Below, piece by piece: positions 43,101-51,283 of a DNA stretch of 64,000 bases. Origin of the DNA: Rahnella ecdela (GTDB taxonomy: Bacteria; Pseudomonadota; Gammaproteobacteria; Enterobacterales; Enterobacteriaceae); assembly GCF_019049625.1 (NCBI RefSeq), contig NZ_JAFMOY010000130.1:186001-250000 (forward strand), read 5' to 3'. The position numbers and the translations under genes are program-made. The notes below the pieces were generated by a model. It was given only the letters and a program-made list of their open reading frames with translations. It did no database searches and had not been told where the DNA came from. Each line of letters starts with the position of its first letter. Position 1 is the first letter of the stretch.

Positions 43101-43823
43101 TCAGCGGATCGCAGTAAAAGAGTCGTCCTGCAACTGACAGGCAAAATCACTCACATCTTCCTGCAGACATAACCCGACATCCGATGCAAAACCGCGACGT
43201 TTGAGTTCACGCGCCGAGCCGCAATCTGCCAGTTCTGCCAGTGTCAGGTTTTGATAAACGGCGCGGGCCGCGCGGGCTTCTGCCGACAAACGACGGTGCG
43301 AAAGACGTGAAACCAGCCCGCCAGCGGCAGCTAAGTCTTCCAGCGCCGGGCGCAGAGCGTTGTCCGGCCACTTTTCACCGGCGGGCACGATCAGAATGTG
43401 GCGATATTTTTCACAGACACGGGCGGTCGCCGTCAGATTGCGAAAACAGGCCGTGAAAATCGCCGCCTTGTGCGCTTTGGCCTGGAAGGTCAGAGCCGAT
43501 CCGTTCGGCGAAGGCAAAACGAGCCGCGTTCCGGCAGTCATGTCCAGCAAAGAGCAGGGGGAAAGGGTAAAACCTGGCCCCTGAAAACGCCGGTCAAACT
43601 GCGCGCATACGGCATTATTTTCTGCGGCAAACTGCTGCGCGCTGGCATCTTTCCAGGGATAAGGGAAAATTACGCCGCCGCGTTCATTAGCCACGCTCAC
43701 GCAGGTGGAAAACGACATCACGTCGATAATCACGATACAGTCCGCTTCTGCGGCCAGATGCTCAATGGCTGGTGCGCCCCATTCCACGCGAACATCAAAT
43801 TCAGCCTGTGAAAAATCCGTCAT
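43101..43823 (-). CDS. ComB-like 2-phosphosulfolactate phosphatase family protein
   Basis: 240 aa from ATG at 43823 (MTDFSQAEFDVRVEWG). The family core is visible: VIIDVMSFSTCVSVA (about 30-44; Asp acid, then a switch-like loop), GTRLVLPSPNGSALTF and a conserved ILIVPAGEKWPDN. Founding members act in coenzyme M synthesis in archaea, but homologues are widespread in bacteria that make no coenzyme M, so another Mg-dependent acid phosphatase role is likely. Single gene, no partners. It is divergent from the EamA exporter gene at 43966. Confidence 0.78.
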   Translation of the reverse strand: MTDFSQAEFDVRVEWGAPAIEHLAAEADCIVIIDVMSFSTCVSVANERGGVIFPYPWKDASAQQFAAENNAVCAQFDRRFQGPGFTLSPCSLLDMTAGTRLVLPSPNGSALTFQAKAHKAAIFTACFRNLTATARVCEKYRHILIVPAGEKWPDNALRPALEDLAAAGGLVSRLSHRRLSAEARAARAVYQNLTLAELADCGSARELKRRGFASDVGLCLQEDVSDFACQLQDDSFTAIR

Positions 43824-43965
43824 GAAAGCGTCCTGTTCAGAATATAAAAGCAAGAAAAAGCAGGTTAATCCGCCAGCGAATTCACTACACTGATTAACAC
43901 GAATTTAACGTTGATAATAACATTACTAAAACAAGGCAATAGCCAATGTTCAATAGGGGACGTAA

Positions 43966-44889
43966 ATGAAAGCGGGAGATTTTTGCCGTCTGTTACTGCT
44001 TGCGGCGATCTGGGGCGGCAGTTTTCTGTTTATGCGGGTGGCGTCTCCGGCTTTCGGAGCCATCAATACGGCGTTTTTACGCGTGTTGTTCGGCTTTATC
44101 GGGCTGGTGGTTATTCTGGCCGTAATGCGAACACCGCGTGATTATCAGCAAAAATTCGGCAGCTCATTACTGCTCGGGGTGATCAACTCCGGTTTGCCTT
44201 TCCTGATGTATTGCCTGGCGGCTCGCTGGTTACCGGCGGGCTACTCAGCGATCCTCAACGCAACCACGCCGCTGATGGGCGTGGTGATGGGAGGTCTGTT
44301 CTTCCACGAAGCCGTGACGCTCAAAAAAGCGCTTGGCGTGCTGGTTGGCCTGTTTGGTATTACCCTGCTGACCACCACAGGCAGTGCGGAATCAGTGCCG
44401 CAACTTCTGGCGGGCGTGATTGCGTGTCTGGTGGCGACGGGCTGTTACGCGGTGGCCGGTTTCCTGACCCGCCGCTGGATAACTGAACGCGGCGGATTAG
44501 ATCCGAAACTGGTCGCCACCGGCAGCCAGCTGGGCGCTACGCTGTTCCTGTTGCCGTTTTTCCTCTACGCCTCAGCAACCGAAGTACCGGTTCACTGGGC
44601 GCAGCCGCTGGTCTGGCTTTGCGTGCTGGCGGTCGGCCTTATCTGCACAGCGTGGGCGTATATCCTGTATTTCCGCCTGATTGCCGATATCGGCCCGCTG
44701 CGCAGCATGACGGTCACGTTCCTGATCCCGCCTTTCGGTATTCTGTGGGGTTATCTGCTGCTCAATGAAACGCTGTCAGAAGGCTTCTTCGCCGGCGGAA
44801 TACTGATCTGCGTGGCGGTCTGGCTGGTTCTCAGCCCGGCACAAAAGCGGGCGGGTAAGGCCAAAATGAGCGCACCTGAAAGTAAATAG
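43966..44889 (+). CDS. EamA/DMT-superfamily exporter
   Basis: 307 aa, ten membrane helices as two five-helix EamA repeats: AAIWGGSFLFMRVASPAFG at the start of the first, and AVAGFLTRRWI, then ICTAWAYILYFRLIADIGPLRS and TVTFLIPPFGILWGYLLLNE in the second. Relatives (RhtA, YdcZ, RarD-like) export amino acids or metabolites. ATG at 43966 lies behind AGGGGAC. No operon partner, so substrate is unknown. Confidence 0.87.
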   Translation: MKAGDFCRLLLLAAIWGGSFLFMRVASPAFGAINTAFLRVLFGFIGLVVILAVMRTPRDYQQKFGSSLLLGVINSGLPFLMYCLAARWLPAGYSAILNATTPLMGVVMGGLFFHEAVTLKKALGVLVGLFGITLLTTTGSAESVPQLLAGVIACLVATGCYAVAGFLTRRWITERGGLDPKLVATGSQLGATLFLLPFFLYASATEVPVHWAQPLVWLCVLAVGLICTAWAYILYFRLIADIGPLRSMTVTFLIPPFGILWGYLLLNETLSEGFFAGGILICVAVWLVLSPAQKRAGKAKMSAPESK

Positions 44890-44923
44890 GTTGAATCAAA
44901 TGATTTCAGGTGCGGGCAAAACA

Positions 44924-46171
44924 TCAGCCGAGATATTCGATAATCGATAAACCGCCGTTGTAGTCGGTGCTGTAGATAATCCCTTGTGCGTCGACAAACA
45001 CGTCGCAGGACTGGATCACCTGCGGTCTGCCCGGACGTTTATCCATCATGGTGGCAGGCGCGGCAGGGACCAGCGCTCCGGTTTCTTTCGGCTGATAAGG
45101 ATTGCTGATGTCGTAGGCGCGCACTCCGGCATTCTGGTACGTGGCGAAAATCAGCGTCGAACTGACAAAGCTTCCGGGCCGGTTTTCGTGCAAATTATGC
45201 GGGCCGAAATGCGCGCCTTTGCTGACGTAATCCCGTTCATCCGGCTGCGGGAAAGTCGAAATACTCACCGGATTCGACGGCTCGCGCACATCGAACAGCC
45301 AGATCAGTTTCTCGCCATCTTCCTGATTATCCAGCACTGCTTCATCGAGCACGACCAGCAAATCGCGGTCCGGCAGCGGAAGTGCAGTATGCGTACCTCC
45401 GCCAAAAGGCGGGCTCCAGTTACGATGCGAAATCAGCTGCGGCGCGCTGCGATCCTTAATATCCAGCAGCGTCAGACCACCATCGCGCCAGCTGGCGTAA
45501 GCGGTATCACCGCTGATAATCGCGTGATGCAGTGCATAGCGTTTGCCTTGCGGCCAGTCCGGTGTTTCTCCGCCTGCGGTGTGCATGCCTGGCAACCACC
45601 AGCGTCCGGCAACCTGCGGATTGCGCGGGTCAGCCAGATCGATAGTCAGAAAAATGTAATCGCTGTAGCCGTCAATCAGCGCAGAGACGTATGCCCAGCG
45701 CCCGCCGACGTACCAGATGCGATGCACGCCGATACCTTCCAGCCCGAGAAAACCGATCTCTTTTGGTTGATCGGGCACCGAAATATCGAAGATACGTACA
45801 CCGGCGCTTCAGCCGCGCTGCTGCGTGCCTTGGACCGTGTCGCTGACAGAACGGGTGTAATACACTTTTTCATCAGCAAAACGCACGTCGGCGAACAAAT
45901 CACGCGCGTTGATCACCAGCAGTAAATCGTCGTGCGCCTGTAAATGTACGTTCCATGTGCCCGGCGGCGCAGAGATAAAACCGGCGGCGCGCGGATTTTT
46001 CGGGTCACGCACATCCACAATAGAAAAGCCCTGCGACACCATATGGCCGATGTAGGCATAACCACGGTGAACCATCACCTGCACGCCGTCCGGTTTGCCG
46101 CCCTGATCGCTGTGGCCGATCAGCCGCATATTGCGGCTGTATTCCGGCGTCGGGAGAGTGTGTGTTGTCAT
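44924..46171 (-). pseudogene. LVIVD-repeat protein interrupted by an in-frame TGA
   Basis: Two halves lie in one frame: residues 1-120 (bases 46171-45812; MTTHTLPTPEYSRNM) and the rest (to 44924), separated only by TGA at 45809-45811. If read through, the protein is 415 aa with beta-propeller LVIVD-type repeats (GFSIVDVRDPKNPRAAGFI, VRIFDISVPDQPKEIGFL, LTLLDIKDRSAPQLI, VRAYDISNPYQPKETG). Trp (TGG) would suit the position before S-A-G-V-R in this family. A GTG at 45778 might restart the second part. Lies 9 bp downstream of the sugar-binding-protein gene, so co-transcribed. Secretion signal absent. Could be nonsense mutation, sequencing error or programmed readthrough. Confidence 0.8.
45809..45811 (-). 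other. In-frame TGA stop codon
   Basis: Splits the LVIVD gene without a frame change; TGG to TGA is the simplest explanation. No selenocysteine-type hairpin is evident by eye directly downstream. Confidence 0.8.
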
Positions 46172-46180
46172 CTTCCGCCC

Positions 46181-47257
46181 TTATTTTTTGTGTTGTGCTT
46201 CAAGGGTGGCGAACCACGGCGCAATAAAATCATCAGATTTGCCCCAGCCTGGAATGACTTTCGCCAGTGATGCGACGTTGACTGCATCCGGATTACTGAT
46301 CAGCAGCGCCTGTGGAATGGCCGCCGCTTTAAATTCATAGCTGGCAGGCGTTTTCTCACCGGCAATTTTGTTCGCGACAAGACGCAGGTTGATCGCGCCA
46401 ATCAGTTTCGGATCGACTGCCACGCTGACTTTCCACGGGCTGTTCGCCTCGCGCATCAGGCCGATATCCTGATTTGAAATATCAATGCTGTAGAGTTTGA
46501 TCTCGGTACGGCCATTCTCCTGCAAGGCTTTGTACGCGCCCTGACTGAACGCGTCCCAGGTTCCCCAGATTGCATCGATTTTGCCTTTCGGGTATTTCGC
46601 CAGCAGCGCGCCGACTTTATTGGCGGTATCCCCCTGAACGTCAGAAGAGACCGCCCCGACAGATTCCAGCTCATGAATACCCGGATTGGCGGCTAAGATT
46701 TTTTTGTACGCATCCTGACGGCGTTCCATCGGCGGGAAACCGGCGACCCAAAGTTTGACGATATTGGCTTTGCCGTTGAAATCTTTAATCAGCTGCCCGA
46801 CGGAAAGATCGGTGAGAGACGCGTCGTCCTGCTGGGTCACGGTTACACCGGGAATATCGCCGTTGACCGCGGTATCAAATACCGACACCGCAGTGCCGCT
46901 GGCGGTGATGCGCTTGAGCAATTCGGTGGAATAAGGGTCACGCCCTTGCGACAAAATGATGCCATCGTATTTCTGGCTGATGGCCTGATTCACGAAGTCC
47001 TGGAATTTGGCGTCATCGCCGTTACTGAGAAAGGTATTTACCTGAAAGCCCAGTTTGCGGCCTTCCTGAATGGCACCGGACACAAACTGCGTGGTGTTGT
47101 CATCGGAGCCCAGATTGCGGATCACCGCGATACGCACCGGGCCTTTATGTTCACTGATGGCTTTCGGAACCGGCGCGGACTCTGCGGCAACGGCGGCGAA
47201 AGAGGGGAAAACGGAGAGCAAACTTAACGCCAGTAATGACGAGGAGAACAGTTTCAT
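46181..47257 (-). CDS. Periplasmic sugar-binding protein (RbsB/TorT-type), orphan
   Basis: 358 aa with a Sec signal (MKLFSSSLLALSLLSVFPSF, cleavage about residue 25). Type I periplasmic-binding-protein fold: RIAVIRNLGSDDNTTQF, then DGIILSQGRDPYS, VSVFDTAV, and hinge/second-domain WGTWDAFSQGAYKALQE. The family binds pentoses or hexoses for ABC uptake or chemotaxis. No ABC ATPase or permease gene lies alongside; its only co-directional partner is the interrupted LVIVD gene 9 bp downstream. It may serve a distant transporter or a sensor. Confidence 0.85.
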   Translation of the reverse strand: MKLFSSSLLALSLLSVFPSFAAVAAESAPVPKAISEHKGPVRIAVIRNLGSDDNTTQFVSGAIQEGRKLGFQVNTFLSNGDDAKFQDFVNQAISQKYDGIILSQGRDPYSTELLKRITASGTAVSVFDTAVNGDIPGVTVTQQDDASLTDLSVGQLIKDFNGKANIVKLWVAGFPPMERRQDAYKKILAANPGIHELESVGAVSSDVQGDTANKVGALLAKYPKGKIDAIWGTWDAFSQGAYKALQENGRTEIKLYSIDISNQDIGLMREANSPWKVSVAVDPKLIGAINLRLVANKIAGEKTPASYEFKAAAIPQALLISNPDAVNVASLAKVIPGWGKSDDFIAPWFATLEAQHKK

Positions 47258-47395
47258 GGTTATTACCCTGTGTGGTTAATCATCATTTTAACGGGAGGAC
47301 AATTCATGACAGGCCTTGTTCAGGCTCTTATATTGAGTTAATGAATTGATTGCCCGAGTTTTGATGACCTGTGAATGAATGGCAACGAACGAAAA

Positions 47396-47411
47396 GGCAT
47401 AAGTTAATGCC
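47396..47411. other. Small hairpin upstream of hcxA
   Basis: GGCAT-AAGTTA-ATGCC in the leader region of hcxA; unassigned. Confidence 0.3.
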
Positions 47412-47478
47412 AAAGATTATTAGCCATCTGGATGTCCGGGCGTAGGATGATAACAGCTTCTAATTTAAGGATTTCCCC

Positions 47479-48561
47479 ATGAGTGAGACAAATATCCGCG
47501 TGGTCACCGGCCCCGCCAACTATTTTTCGTTCCCCGGTGCTATCGACCGCCTGAGCGACTTCTACACACCGGCGCAGCTGGATAAAGCGCTGTGGGTTTA
47601 CGGCGAGCGCGCTCTGGTGGCTGCGCAGGATTTCCTGCCGGAAGCCTTTACCGCCTCACAGGCAAAGCGGGTTCTGTTTAAAGCGCATTGCAGCGAAACC
47701 GAAGTACAGAGAATTTCGGAAATTGGCGGGAACGACCGTCAGGTGGTGATTGGCATCGGAGGCGGAGCGGTGCTGGATACCGCCAAAGTGGTGGCGCGTC
47801 GTCTCGGATTACCGGTAGTCGCGATCCCGACTATCGCTGCGACCTGTGCGGCCTGGACGCCGCTTTCAGTCTGGTATAGCGACGAAGGGCAGGCGCTGCG
47901 CTATGAAATTTTCAACGACGCCAACCATCTGGTACTGGTCGAGCCGCATATTATTTTGCAAGCGCCGAAAGAATATCTGCTGGCAGGCATCGGCGATACG
48001 CTGGCGAAATGGTACGAAGCCGTGGTGCTCAGCCCGCAGCCGGAAAAACTGCCGTTAACGGTACAGCTGGGCCTGAATACGGCGCTGACCATTCGTGATG
48101 TATTGCTCAATGAAAGCGAAGCGGCGTTGCAGGCGCAGGACGATAACCAGCTGACGCAGTCGTTCCTTAACGTGTTGGACGCAATTATTGCGGGCGGCGG
48201 TTTAGTCGGCGGACTGGGCGACCGGTATACGCGTATTGCGGCGGCGCATTCGGTTCATAACGGCCTGACTGCCTTGCCGCAAACCGATGCTTTCCTGCAC
48301 GGCACAAAAGTGGCGTATGGCATTCTGGTGCAAAGCGCGTTGCTCAATCAGCCTGAAGTCGTACAGCAACTGACCGCATTGTATAAAGTGCTGGACTTGC
48401 CGGTCAGTCTGGCGCAATTGCAGGTGGATATTCACGACGGGCAACAGATGTCGCGCCTGATTGAACGCACATTACAAGCCGGAGAATCCATCCATTTGTT
48501 GCCGGGAAATCCGAATGCGGAACAGCTGCGTCTGGCATTTGAATTTGTCGAGAATAAATAG
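47479..48561 (+). CDS. hcxA: HcxA (YbdH), hydroxycarboxylate dehydrogenase
   Basis: 360 aa, glycerol-dehydrogenase-like iron/zinc ADH fold, near-collinear with E. coli YbdH/HcxA (RVVTGPANYFSFPGA; GIGGGAVLDTAKVVARRLGLP; TIAATCAAWTPLSVWY; AGIGDTLAKWYEAVVL; HSVHNGLTALP; FLHGTKVAYGILVQSALL). Dinucleotide site GGG at ~93-95 and metal ligands in the later Asp/His segments are kept. E. coli HcxA reduces 2-oxo acids such as 2-oxoglutarate to 2-hydroxy acids with NADPH. Taaggatttcccc precedes the ATG. Single gene with its own terminator. Confidence 0.93.
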   Translation: MSETNIRVVTGPANYFSFPGAIDRLSDFYTPAQLDKALWVYGERALVAAQDFLPEAFTASQAKRVLFKAHCSETEVQRISEIGGNDRQVVIGIGGGAVLDTAKVVARRLGLPVVAIPTIAATCAAWTPLSVWYSDEGQALRYEIFNDANHLVLVEPHIILQAPKEYLLAGIGDTLAKWYEAVVLSPQPEKLPLTVQLGLNTALTIRDVLLNESEAALQAQDDNQLTQSFLNVLDAIIAGGGLVGGLGDRYTRIAAAHSVHNGLTALPQTDAFLHGTKVAYGILVQSALLNQPEVVQQLTALYKVLDLPVSLAQLQVDIHDGQQMSRLIERTLQAGESIHLLPGNPNAEQLRLAFEFVENK

Positions 48562-48592
48562 TCATCCGCTATTTTATTATATTCATAAACAT

Positions 48593-48616
48593 AACCCGGC
48601 ATGCGCCGGGTTTTTC
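48593..48616 (+). terminator. hcxA terminator
   Basis: AACCCGGC-ATGC-GCCGGGTT followed by TTTC. Confidence 0.87.
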
Positions 48617-48645
48617 TTTATCTTTTGACTTAACGACCGGATTAT

Positions 48646-49176
48646 TTAAAAAGACTGAAGATAATCAATATAGCCTTTAGCACTGCGTTCTAATTCCTCC
48701 GGCACAATATCAAACTCTGCACCATAGAAAGCATAGAATGGCAGATAATTGGCCCCAACATATTTAGCGGTCATTTGGAAAGGCAAAAGTATTTCCTGCA
48801 TGGAATGAAGATAACGTCCTTCAGGGGCACAATCCACTTCCTTAACCCCAGCGCTGACGGCCACTGCAAACTTGCGCCCTCTGAGCTTGTGCCCGCTGGC
48901 GGAGCCGTATGCCCAGCCGTAGGTAAATACTTCATCCAGCCATTGTTTCAGCAGCGGTGGACAGTTAAACCAGTACACCGGAAATTGCAGCACAATATTG
49001 TCATGCTGCTCAATTAACTGCTGTTCCTTCTGAACATCAATTACGCCGTCAGGATAAGCCTGATAAATCTGATGCACGGTAAATAAGTCAGGGTGTTTTT
49101 CTAATTCCTCTACCCACCTTTTATTGACCACGGAGTTATTGATATTTGGATGCGTAACGATAATGAGCGTTTTCAA
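48646..49176 (-). CDS. NAD(P)H-quinone oxidoreductase, KefF/MdaB-like flavoprotein
   Basis: Flavodoxin_2-fold quinone reductase, 176 aa if started at TTG 49176 (GAGAGG 7 bp upstream gives MKTLIIVTHPN); a further TTG at 49191 would add five residues; no ATG is available. The FMN-loop QFPVYWFNCPPLLKQWLDEV and TYGWAYG motif are typical. It reduces quinones and similar electrophiles by two electrons, avoiding semiquinones. It is divergent from an HxlR-type regulator, a standard pair for electrophile sensing. Confidence 0.88.
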   Translation of the reverse strand: MKTLIIVTHPNINNSVVNKRWVEELEKHPDLFTVHQIYQAYPDGVIDVQKEQQLIEQHDNIVLQFPVYWFNCPPLLKQWLDEVFTYGWAYGSASGHKLRGRKFAVAVSAGVKEVDCAPEGRYLHSMQEILLPFQMTAKYVGANYLPFYAFYGAEFDIVPEELERSAKGYIDYLQSF

Positions 49177-49275
49177 GTAAAAGCCTCTCAATTTTTATAT
49201 GAATCGTAATTTGAATCGTTAAATAAATAAGGTCATGTCCCGTTGATGTTTGCATCATAGGCAGCTTTAATTTAA

Positions 49276-49305
49276 AGTACAATACTGTCATTTGTGATAT
49301 GTACT
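49276..49305. promoter_or_regulatory. Inverted repeat in the reductase-HxlR intergenic region
   Basis: AGTACA-N18-TGTACT, just before the hxlR-type ATG at 49324. HxlR proteins often bind such spaced repeats between divergent genes; candidate operator. Confidence 0.4.
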
Positions 49306-49323
49306 ATACAAAAGGTTAGTGTC

Positions 49324-49683
49324 ATGAACGAAGAAGTTATAAATGAAACGGTTAATGCCTGCGTACTTCAGGAAGATACGGGATTTGCCTACACGCTTTC
49401 GCTGGTCAGCGGAAAATATAAAATGGTCATCCTCTATTCTCTGACCGGCGCCACGCCCGTGGTGCGTTTCAATGAACTCAAACGCCGTCTGGGGAAAATT
49501 TCCTTCAGAACACTCAGCCTGACGCTGAAAGAGCTGGAAAGTGACGGCCTGATCATCAGAAATGAATACCCGCAAATTCCGCCCAAGGTGGAGTACAGCC
49601 TGTCAGCGCGCGGCCAGTCGCTGATCCCGGTGTTAGATATGATGTGCGAGTGGGGAACTGTTCACAGCAATGATCCTCTGTAA
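49324..49683 (+). CDS. HxlR-family redox/electrophile-sensing regulator
   Basis: 119 aa from ATG at 49324. Winged helix in the middle (GKYKMVILYSLTGATPVVRFNELKRRLGKISFRTLSLTLKELESDGLI). Cys near the N-terminus (NACVLQ), at a position where YodB/QorR-type relatives keep their sensing Cys, and another near the C-terminus (MMCEWG). It probably represses the divergent quinone reductase and itself until quinones or diamide-type stress modify Cys. This is by analogy with YodB/azoR pairs. Confidence 0.88.
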   Translation: MNEEVINETVNACVLQEDTGFAYTLSLVSGKYKMVILYSLTGATPVVRFNELKRRLGKISFRTLSLTLKELESDGLIIRNEYPQIPPKVEYSLSARGQSLIPVLDMMCEWGTVHSNDPL

Positions 49684-49870
49684 CCCCTTACTAAAGATAA
49701 GAAAAAACTTTGTGGAGGAATAAAGGAGAAAGAGTAAGCATTGTGTAAACTAAACGGCAGCTAAACGCTCTTCATTTTGCCTGCTGAATTGGGTTCTCTT
49801 TAAATCCACGTTGTAAAGATGTTTAAAAATCGGGTGATACCGTGATTATTTCAGGCAGCGGAAACCGATC

Positions 49871-50887
49871 ATGGAACACTCACCCCTTAACGAAACCGAA
49901 TCCCTCAGCGGCACCTTTTCCTCGGGACAAATCGCCGCTGAAGAAACAATCAAAAAAAGCAGCGGATTCAGCTTGTTTATGGATCTGCTGAGCGGCGCAC
50001 GTGTGCCTGATAACTTGTGGCGCGACCGCATGTTCCGCGTGAAATACGCCGTCCGTACGTTGTTGCATCCGCTCGATACCCTGAAAGTGCTTAACAAAAT
50101 GGCCAGCGAACCGGTCTGGCATGAAGCATTCAGCGTGCAGACTAAATTGCCGAGCAAAATTCACAAACCTTATCTGTATCTCGGTCTGCCTTCTGCCGGG
50201 CGCGCCGACGCGCTGGTCGACCACTACGAGTTTGTGAGGAACCTCGAAAACGTTCAGATGCGTAACACCTTCCTCAGCGAAAAGGGCAACACCGTTACAC
50301 AGTTCACCGGTAAAGACGGCGAAGCTTTCAGCGTGGTGCTGGGCTCAATCGGTAAATCTGAGCGCGAAGGCGAAGCCAATATGTTCTTGTATATGGAAGA
50401 TACGTTGCTGGCGGCGCTGACCTTCAGCATTGTGCAACGTCCGGAAGGTCCGACGCTGATCGTTGGAGGATTCCAGGGCGCACACCGCTCAACGCCACAT
50501 GACGTCATTAAGCAGGCAACAAAATCCTGCTACGGTTTGTTCCCGAAACGCCTGCTGCTGGAAACCCTGCAACGCGTCGCGGCTGAAACCGGCGTTCAGC
50601 GCATTCTGGCGGTAAGCGATACCGGCCACGTGTTCCGCAGCCTGCGCTACCGTCACCGTAAGAAAAACGTGTTTGTCGCCAGCTATAACGAATTCTGGGA
50701 TTCCATCAGCGCCACACCCTATTCCTCTGCACTGTACGACGTGCCGCTGGAGTTGCCGCGCAAACCGATGGAAGAGATTGCCAGTAAGAAACGTTCTGAA
50801 TATCGAAAGCGTTATACACTGCTCGATGAACTGCATGAAAGCACCGCGACGCTGCTGAAAAGCGGACCGCACGCCACTGCGCAATAA
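49871..50887 (+). CDS. VirK/YbjX-family (DUF535) protein
   Basis: 338 aa, no signal peptide or membrane helices. Conserved family blocks are visible: EPVWHEAFSVQTKLPSKIHKPY, LGSIGKSEREGEANMFLYME, LIVGGFQGAHR and LAVSDTGHVFRSLRYRHRKK. VirK and YbjX in Shigella/Salmonella are linked to outer-membrane remodelling and resistance to antimicrobial peptides, often under PhoP control. Molecular activity is unknown. Single gene; no terminator of good quality follows. Confidence 0.85.
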   Translation: MEHSPLNETESLSGTFSSGQIAAEETIKKSSGFSLFMDLLSGARVPDNLWRDRMFRVKYAVRTLLHPLDTLKVLNKMASEPVWHEAFSVQTKLPSKIHKPYLYLGLPSAGRADALVDHYEFVRNLENVQMRNTFLSEKGNTVTQFTGKDGEAFSVVLGSIGKSEREGEANMFLYMEDTLLAALTFSIVQRPEGPTLIVGGFQGAHRSTPHDVIKQATKSCYGLFPKRLLLETLQRVAAETGVQRILAVSDTGHVFRSLRYRHRKKNVFVASYNEFWDSISATPYSSALYDVPLELPRKPMEEIASKKRSEYRKRYTLLDELHESTATLLKSGPHATAQ

Positions 50888-51173
50888 AACGACTCGCTGT
50901 AGCAGGCACCAGGGCCAGGGAATGGCCTTATTTGTCTGAATTTGAACGCCATAGCCATAATGGCTCCCGTCAGATGCATGACCTTCACGGAAAATTCCCG
51001 TCTAAAACTCTCATCCTGCCTGAACTTAACCCACGGTTTCATAAGCCATAGTTTTCTAATCATTCGGTTTCAAACCAATTCATTCCCAATAGTCGCGCAA
51101 AATGTGTATTAATTATGAATGATATTGTTACACGTATCTCAAAACTGACCGTTCATTCGACCACTCCTGTGTC

Positions 51174-51195
51174 AAATGTGAACTAATTCACATCT
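51174..51195. promoter_or_regulatory. CRP-cAMP binding site upstream of togT
   Basis: Core TGTGA-ACTAAT-TCACA (51177-51192) with AAA/TCT flanks, close to the consensus. With the -10 TATAAA at 51214-51219 and a start at about 51226, the site centre is near -41.5, a class II activation position. Confidence 0.88.
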
Positions 51196-51236
51196 ATTCA
51201 TTCGCCTCGCCTATATAAAACGCCATATCCATAAAA

Positions 51237-51253
51237 TCGAAACACCGGTTCAG
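51237..51253. promoter_or_regulatory. KdgR-like box upstream of togT
   Basis: TCGAAACACCGGTTCAG fits GAAA-N5-(T/G)TTC with one mismatch and lies just downstream of the inferred transcription start, a usual place for KdgR repression. Confidence 0.5.
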
Positions 51254-51283
51254 ATTTTTAAAACACTCTCGGGCGGGAATACT

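Larger units (their letters stand above)
50888..51283. other. Regulatory region of the togT operon
   Basis: 396 bp without a gene, holding a near-consensus CRP site, a -10, and a KdgR-like box before togT. The left part shows nothing I recognise. Confidence 0.7.

Noticed and set aside
45778-45811. Selenocysteine readthrough at the TGA
   Set aside because: No convincing stem-loop immediately after the TGA, and LVIVD proteins are not known selenoproteins; nonsense or error is simpler.
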